DNA of 7,191 bases from CAZDYP01 sp964509505 (lineage in GTDB: Bacteria; Chloroflexota; Anaerolineae; JACRMK01), in assembly GCA_964509505.1 (NCBI GenBank), contig CAZDYP010000216.1, forward strand, positions 1-7,191, written 5' to 3'. The translations under genes were made by a program, and so were the position numbers. Under the pieces are notes generated by a model. That model saw only the letters and a program-made list of their open reading frames with translations, did not search any database and was not told where the DNA came from. Shown here in pieces: positions 3,729 to 7,191 of this stretch. Position 1 is the first letter of the stretch. Each line of letters begins with the position of its first letter.

Positions 3729-6674
3729 ATGACCATCCACCTCACCATCAACGATCAACCCATCGAAGCGCGCGAAGGTCAGACTGTGCTGGAGGTCGCG
3801 CGCGCGCATGGCATCGTCATTCCGACGTTGTGCCATCACAAAGATTTGTCGCCTGTGGGGTCGTGTCGTCTGTGCGTCGTCGCCATCGAGAAGCTGCGCG
3901 GCGAGATCGCCGCTTGCGCGTTGCCTGTGAGCGAGGGCATGGTTGTGCAAACCGAAACACCCGCGTTGATTGCATCGCGCAAGCGTGTGTTGGAGATGTT
4001 GCTGCGCACCTACGTTGACGCAAGACCCGAAAGGTTTCCCAAACCCTTCGGGTCTGACGAGGACAGCGAGTTCATGCGCTGGGTGAAGCATTACGACGTG
4101 CGCTTGCCTGATGGGGTGACGCCCGTTGCGCGCTACCAAGTGGACAGTGACCCGAATCCGTTTGTGTGGGTGGATTTCAATAAGTGCATTCTGTGTACAC
4201 GCTGTGTGCGCGCGTGCGCCGAAGTGCAAGGGCGTTTCGTGTGGGGCGTTGGTCAGCGCGGGGCGCACGCGCGCATCATCGCAGGCGCGGACACGACGAT
4301 GCTCGCGGCGCGCTGCGAATCGTGTGGCGCGTGCGCCGCGTATTGCCCGACGGGGGCATTGACTGACAGAATGGCGATGGATGTTGGCCAGCCTGACAAA
4401 CTCGTGCTGACGACTTGCGCCTATTGTGGCGTCGGTTGTCAGCTCGATTTGAACGTGAAAGATGGCAAGGTTGTGCGCGTCACATCGAATCCGAGCGCGC
4501 CTGTCAACGGAATGTCGTTGTGCGTGAAAGGACGCTACGGTTACGACTTCATTCATCACCCCGACCGCTTGACGAAGCCGCGTGTACGACAATACCTGCT
4601 CGATCAGCAAAAAACGAAAAACGAACAGAATGAAAGGCGCGCGTTACATGGTCATTGCGAGCGAAGCGAAGCAATCCCCTTGATGGGGCAAGAGATTGCT
4701 TCGCATACAACGCTCGCAATGACGCATCCGCGTAACGTGAGTGAGTGGGTTGAGGTAGATTGGGACACCGCGTTGGACATCGTCGCGCGCAAACTCGTCG
4801 CCATCAAACGTGAGTCGGGTAGCGATGCGTTGGGCGTGATGGCGTCGGCGAAATGCGCCAACGAAGAGAACTATGTGATGCAAAAGTTCGCGCGGCAGGT
4901 CATCGGCACAAACAATGTGGATCATTGCGCGCGTCTGTGTCACGCCTCGACGGTGGCGGGCTTGGCGATGTGCTTCGGGTCAGGCGCGATGAGCAACACG
5001 ATGGACGACGTAGCGCAAAACGCGAAAGCCATCTTCATCATCGGCTCGAACACGACCGAGCAACATCCCGTCTTCGGCGCGCAGCTGCGCCAAGCCGTGT
5101 TGCGGCGCGGCGTGCCGCTCGTCGTCGCCGACCCACGCGCAATTGACATCACCGAGTTTGCGACGCTGCACATTCGCCAGAAGCCCGGCACCGATGTCGC
5201 GTTGCTGAATGGTCTCATGCGCATCATCCTCAGGCATGGTTGGCACGCTGAAAAATTTATCGCAGAGCGTTGCGAGAACTTCGAGGTTTTCGCTGCGACG
5301 ATTGAGAAATATACACCGCAGCTCGTTTCCAACCTCACGGGCGTATCGGTCACGGCTTTGCAGCGCGCCGCCGAGTTGCTCGCGCTGAATCACCCGATGG
5401 CGGTGATTTGGGCGATGGGCATTACGCAGCACACGACGGGTGTAATGAACGTCTTGAGTCTGGGCAATCTGCAAATGCTGTTGGGCAATATGGGTGTGTC
5501 GGGCGGCGGCGTCAACCCATTGCGTGGGCAGAACAATGTGCAAGGCGCGTGCGATATGGGTGCGTTGCCCAACGTCTTCTCTGGCTATCAAGCCGTGACC
5601 GACGCGACAGTGCGCGAGAAGTTCGAGCGAGCGTGGGCGTTGCGGTCGGGAGACGGAGGGCGTCAATCAGCAGCTGATGCTTCTCCCGTCTTCCGTCTTT
5701 CGTCCTCCGTCGGTCTCACCGTGACTGAGATGATCCCACGCGCGGGCGAGGGCAAACTGCGCGCCTTGTACATCTTGGGTGAAGACCCGGCATTGACTGA
5801 GCCTGATGTGAACCACGCGCGCGAGTGTTTGGCGCAGTGCGAGTTCGTGGTGTTGCAAGAAATTTTTCCATCGGTGACGAGCGCCCTTGCGGATGTGTTG
5901 TTGCCTGGCGTATCGTTCGCGGAGAAGGATGGCACCTTCACGAACACAGAGCGGCGCGTCCAATTGGTGCGACAAGCGATTGCGCCGTTAGGCGACGCGC
6001 GACCCGATTGGGCGATTACGGTGGAGCTCGCGCGCCGCATCATGCAGCTTGAAGGACGCGAGCCGTTGGGAGCGCAAGCAGGTTGGCATTACGATTCACC
6101 CGCCGACATCATGGACGAAATCGCAGTGGTCACGCCGTCGTACGGCGGTGTGAGTTATGCGCGCTTGCAACGCGGCGAGCAATTGCATTGGCCCGTGAAA
6201 AGCGCGGAGCATGGCGGCACGCCGATTCTGCACGTCGGGCAGTTCACACGCGGCAAAGGCAAGTTCCACGCGATTGACTATCTGCCGCCTCACGAGCTGC
6301 CCGATGCAGAGTATCCGTTGATGTTGACGACAGGGCGTGTGTTGTATCACTGGCATGGGGGCGAACTGACGCGACGCGCGCAAGGATTGATGGCGGTGTA
6401 CCCCGAAACACTCGTCGAGATTAGTCCAGAGGATGCGGCGCGCCTCGGAGTCAATGGCGATGGGCGCGTGCGTGTGACCTCGCGGCGCGGCGAGCTCATC
6501 GCGCAAGCCATCGTCACCGAGCGGGTGTCGGCAGGGTTGGTTTTTGCGAACTTCCATTTCCCCGACGAACAGAACGCGAACAACTTGACGATTGCCGCGC
6601 TCGACCCCGTGGCAAAGATTCCAGAGTATAAGGTGTGCGCGGTGAGGGTGGAGAAAGTAAACAGTAGTCAGTAA
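3729..6674 (+). CDS. fdhA: Formate dehydrogenase catalytic (alpha) subunit, Mo/W-bis-pterin, Cys type
   Basis: The 981-residue product oxidises formate to CO2 (reversible in this class) in the cytoplasm and passes electrons to FdhB. Domains in order: 2Fe-2S ferredoxin with C35, C46, C49 and C63; a pair of 4Fe-4S clusters with C153, C156, C159, C163 and C196, C199, C202, C206; then the bis-pterin domain, whose 4Fe-4S ligands are C230, C233, C237 and C265 (CAYCGVGC, SLCVKG). The active site is CARLCHASTVAG, with metal-ligand C404 followed by H405. R599 in NPLRGQNNVQGACDMG is the likely partner arginine. About 862-975 is the C-terminal pterin-binding domain (MLTTGRVLYHWHGGELTRRA). The active-site Cys-His rules out NuoG. 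The His/Cys motif for an extra 4Fe-4S cluster, found in NuoG and FdsA near residues 95-115, is missing. Repeat-derived segments lie near residues 99-109, 293-337 and 638-662, and the last residues VNSSQ also come from a repeat. GGAG lies five bases before ATG. Confidence 0.93.
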   Translation: MTIHLTINDQPIEAREGQTVLEVARAHGIVIPTLCHHKDLSPVGSCRLCVVAIEKLRGEIAACALPVSEGMVVQTETPALIASRKRVLEMLLRTYVDARPERFPKPFGSDEDSEFMRWVKHYDVRLPDGVTPVARYQVDSDPNPFVWVDFNKCILCTRCVRACAEVQGRFVWGVGQRGAHARIIAGADTTMLAARCESCGACAAYCPTGALTDRMAMDVGQPDKLVLTTCAYCGVGCQLDLNVKDGKVVRVTSNPSAPVNGMSLCVKGRYGYDFIHHPDRLTKPRVRQYLLDQQKTKNEQNERRALHGHCERSEAIPLMGQEIASHTTLAMTHPRNVSEWVEVDWDTALDIVARKLVAIKRESGSDALGVMASAKCANEENYVMQKFARQVIGTNNVDHCARLCHASTVAGLAMCFGSGAMSNTMDDVAQNAKAIFIIGSNTTEQHPVFGAQLRQAVLRRGVPLVVADPRAIDITEFATLHIRQKPGTDVALLNGLMRIILRHGWHAEKFIAERCENFEVFAATIEKYTPQLVSNLTGVSVTALQRAAELLALNHPMAVIWAMGITQHTTGVMNVLSLGNLQMLLGNMGVSGGGVNPLRGQNNVQGACDMGALPNVFSGYQAVTDATVREKFERAWALRSGDGGRQSAADASPVFRLSSSVGLTVTEMIPRAGEGKLRALYILGEDPALTEPDVNHARECLAQCEFVVLQEIFPSVTSALADVLLPGVSFAEKDGTFTNTERRVQLVRQAIAPLGDARPDWAITVELARRIMQLEGREPLGAQAGWHYDSPADIMDEIAVVTPSYGGVSYARLQRGEQLHWPVKSAEHGGTPILHVGQFTRGKGKFHAIDYLPPHELPDAEYPLMLTTGRVLYHWHGGELTRRAQGLMAVYPETLVEISPEDAARLGVNGDGRVRVTSRRGELIAQAIVTERVSAGLVFANFHFPDEQNANNLTIAALDPVAKIPEYKVCAVRVEKVNSSQ
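4023..4055. repeat. 33-base hairpin repeat inside fdhA
   Basis: Arm 4023-4037 (AGACCCGAAAGGTTT) and arm 4041-4055 (AAACCCTTCGGGTCT) pair at 14 of 15 positions around a CCC loop. The single mismatch is A4032 against C4046. The segment is translated as residues 99-109 of FdhA (RPERFPKPFGS), between the 2Fe-2S domain and the first 4Fe-4S pair. Coding sequence rarely forms so long a stem by chance, so I read it as a palindromic element that entered the gene in frame. Confidence 0.75.
4610..4623. repeat. Two AAAAACG heptamers inside fdhA
   Basis: AAAAACG occurs twice in tandem in an A-rich stretch just before the larger palindrome. It encodes the hydrophilic Lys/Asn/Gln run near residues 294-302 (QKTKNEQNE), which does not look like conserved enzyme sequence. 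Two copies alone are weak evidence. The case is strengthened by the same 7-base period at other sites in the window. Confidence 0.5.
4642..4737. repeat. Large palindromic element inserted in frame in fdhA
   Basis: The outer stem GTCATTGCGAGCG (4651-4663) pairs perfectly with 4711-4723. The inner stem GCGAAGCAATC (4666-4676) pairs perfectly with 4694-4704. They are separated by an asymmetric internal loop of 2 against 6 bases. The tip can close further with CCCC (4676-4679, sharing C4676 with the inner stem) and GGGG (4685-4688). CGTTAC (4642-4647) and GTAACG (4732-4737) can extend the base. Measured this way the element is 96 bases, exactly 32 codons. It is translated as part of FdhA (GHCERSEAIPLMGQ, then EIASHTTLAMT). 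Palindromes of this sequence type are widely dispersed in bacterial genomes, normally between genes. It lies between the bis-pterin cluster domain and the conserved VEVDWDTALD segment. Confidence 0.85.
5652..5713. repeat. Degenerate CCGTCTT heptamers with flanking inverted repeat inside fdhA
   Basis: Four 7-base units CCGTCTT, CCGTCTT, TCGTCCT and CCGTCGG fill 5686-5713. GACGGAGG (5652-5659) is perfectly complementary to CCTCCGTC (5704-5711). Between them lies a 13-base perfect palindrome, ATCAGC-A-GCTGAT (5666-5678). The stretch is translated as about residues 642-662, a Ser/Gly/Ala-rich run (GGRQSAADASPVFRLSSS). In formate dehydrogenases the conserved AW near here is followed quite closely by GLTVTEM, so this reads as an insertion that keeps the frame. 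Confidence 0.7.
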
Positions 6675-6699
6675 ACAGTAGTCAGTAAACAGTAGTCAG
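6656..6699. repeat. Three perfect 14-base repeats (AGTAAAC + AGTAGTC heptamers) at the fdhA 3' end
   Basis: The unit AGTAAACAGTAGTC occurs three times without error at 6656-6697, followed by AG. Each unit is two related heptamers. The fdhA stop TAA (6672-6674) lies in the second copy, and the last five residues VNSSQ are encoded by the repeat. Read on the other strand, the heptamers are ACTGACT and ACTGTTT, the same ACTGNNN type as the repeat before fdhA (ACTGAAC, ACTGACC), in the opposite orientation. Confidence 0.9.
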
Positions 6700-6710
6700 C
6701 GAGAAAGCCT

Positions 6711-7191
6711 ATGGTCTATGCAGTGCTGGTCATCGTTGCGGGATTGTGCGCGGTGCAAGCGATTCGCGCGACGCGCTTGTTGTCGTCGGCTGTGTGGCTC
6801 GCGGGGGCAAGCGCAAGCGTTGCGTTGCTGTTGTATGCGTTAGGCGCGTATGAAGTCGCCGTGATCGAATTGAGTGTGGGTACGGGTTTGGTGACGGTGC
6901 TATTGGTGTTTGCCATCGGCATCGCGGGCGAAGACGCCATCGCCGCGCGCTCATTGGTGCCGCAGCCGTTGGCGTGGGGTTTGGTGTTGCTGGCGATTGG
7001 ATTGCTTGCCTGGTCCATGCTCCCAACGAAAGACACACGCCCACCGACGACGACCATGTCATTGACACAAATGGTATGGGAGCAACGCGCGCTCGATCTA
7101 TACGTGCAAGTCGCGCTGATTTTCGCGGGCGTACTAGGCGTGTTGGGGCTGCTTTCCGAAACGCCTGAGAATTCCAGATTGCAGATTACAG
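6711..7191 (+). CDS. MbhD/DUF4040-like membrane subunit (3' end outside the window)
   Basis: Only the first 160 codons are present, with no stop before the edge. Hydrophobic helices lie at about 2-18, 24-44, 52-71, 85-103 and 130-148. The key segment AYEVAVIELSVGTGLVTVLL (46-65), with acidic residues E48 and E53 in or near the membrane, resembles the MbhD/DUF4040 domain of Mrp antiporters and membrane-bound hydrogenases, where it takes part in ion translocation. NuoJ-like naming is possible, since such proteins are often annotated that way. ATG 6711 has only a weak purine-rich site (GAGAAAG, 6701-6707), and the gene follows fdhA by 36 bases, so it probably depends on the fdhA transcript. The last visible codons (NSRLQIT) come from a heptamer repeat, so the real protein core probably ends near residue 152. 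Further membrane subunits would be expected downstream. Confidence 0.7.
   Translation, partial: MVYAVLVIVAGLCAVQAIRATRLLSSAVWLAGASASVALLLYALGAYEVAVIELSVGTGLVTVLLVFAIGIAGEDAIAARSLVPQPLAWGLVLLAIGLLAWSMLPTKDTRPPTTTMSLTQMVWEQRALDLYVQVALIFAGVLGVLGLLSETPENSRLQIT
7174..7191. repeat. NCAGATT heptamers at the window edge
   Basis: CCAGATT (7174-7180), GCAGATT (7181-7187) and the beginning of a third unit ACAG (7188-7191) form a tandem with a 7-base period that the window cuts off. It overlaps the 3' part of the membrane-protein gene in frame, as the repeat at 6656 does for fdhA. Confidence 0.6.

Noticed and set aside
3714..4610. Minus-strand open frame of 298 residues inside fdhA
   Set aside because: It is antisense to the ferredoxin and 4Fe-4S domains of FdhA, and the translation is Arg/His-rich without motifs.
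4642..4737. tRNA or structured RNA gene
   Set aside because: The long hairpin has no cloverleaf, is inside a translated frame, and matches the form of a dispersed palindromic repeat.
1931..6674. Reading the two large genes as complex I nuoEF and nuoG
   Set aside because: The active-site CARLCHASTVAG and the complete bis-pterin domain are formate dehydrogenase features that NuoG lacks. NuoE is also fused to NuoF, and no other complex I genes flank them in this window.
6656..6699. CRISPR array
   Set aside because: The units are 14 bases, contiguous and without unique spacers. This is a simple tandem repeat.

Overview
The window looks like part of a bacterial chromosome with moderately high GC, probably from a Chloroflexota (Anaerolineae or Roseiflexus-like) lineage. 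That assignment is an inference. It rests on the gene content (a DUF6069 membrane protein, a Gly/Met-rich exported protein, and a formate dehydrogenase whose beta subunit is a NuoE-NuoF fusion) and on intergenic palindromes and heptamer repeats of a style I associate with that phylum. No rRNA, tRNA, CRISPR array, transposase or integrase gene is visible.

The left part (1-1450) is poorly conserved accessory DNA. A minus-strand MoaD/ThiS-type sulfur-carrier gene has a textbook sigma-70 promoter but is cut by a TAA at codon 42. A three-armed inverted repeat lies at 327-384. A minus-strand gene (446-958) encodes a small exported Gly/Met-rich protein. After it comes a spacer of about 490 bases, holding a possibly structured leader and the remains of a small membrane-protein gene with an in-frame stop and a frameshift.

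The right part (1450-7191) is all plus strand. First comes a four-helix DUF6069 protein. Next is a 572-residue NuoE-NuoF fusion (NADH/FMN/Fe-S diaphorase), and after it a 981-residue molybdenum- or tungsten-dependent formate dehydrogenase catalytic subunit with an active-site Cys-His pair. Together these two form a soluble NAD-dependent formate dehydrogenase of the two-subunit type known from Methylorubrum extorquens (Fdh1A/Fdh1B). The last gene, cut by the window edge, is a five-helix membrane protein resembling MbhD/DUF4040 subunits of Mrp-type antiporters and membrane-bound hydrogenases. This raises the possibility that formate oxidation is coupled to an ion-pumping membrane module.

The most unusual feature is the repeat load. 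Heptamer-period (7-base) tandem repeats occur at five places: the fdhB-fdhA junction, twice inside fdhA, the 3' end of fdhA, and the end of the membrane gene. The fdhA reading frame also contains a 15-base-pair hairpin (4023-4055) and a larger palindrome (4642-4737) that is translated into foreign-looking peptide. The frame is kept through all of them. One intrusion sits exactly where related subunits carry the His/Cys motif for an extra 4Fe-4S cluster, and that motif is absent here.
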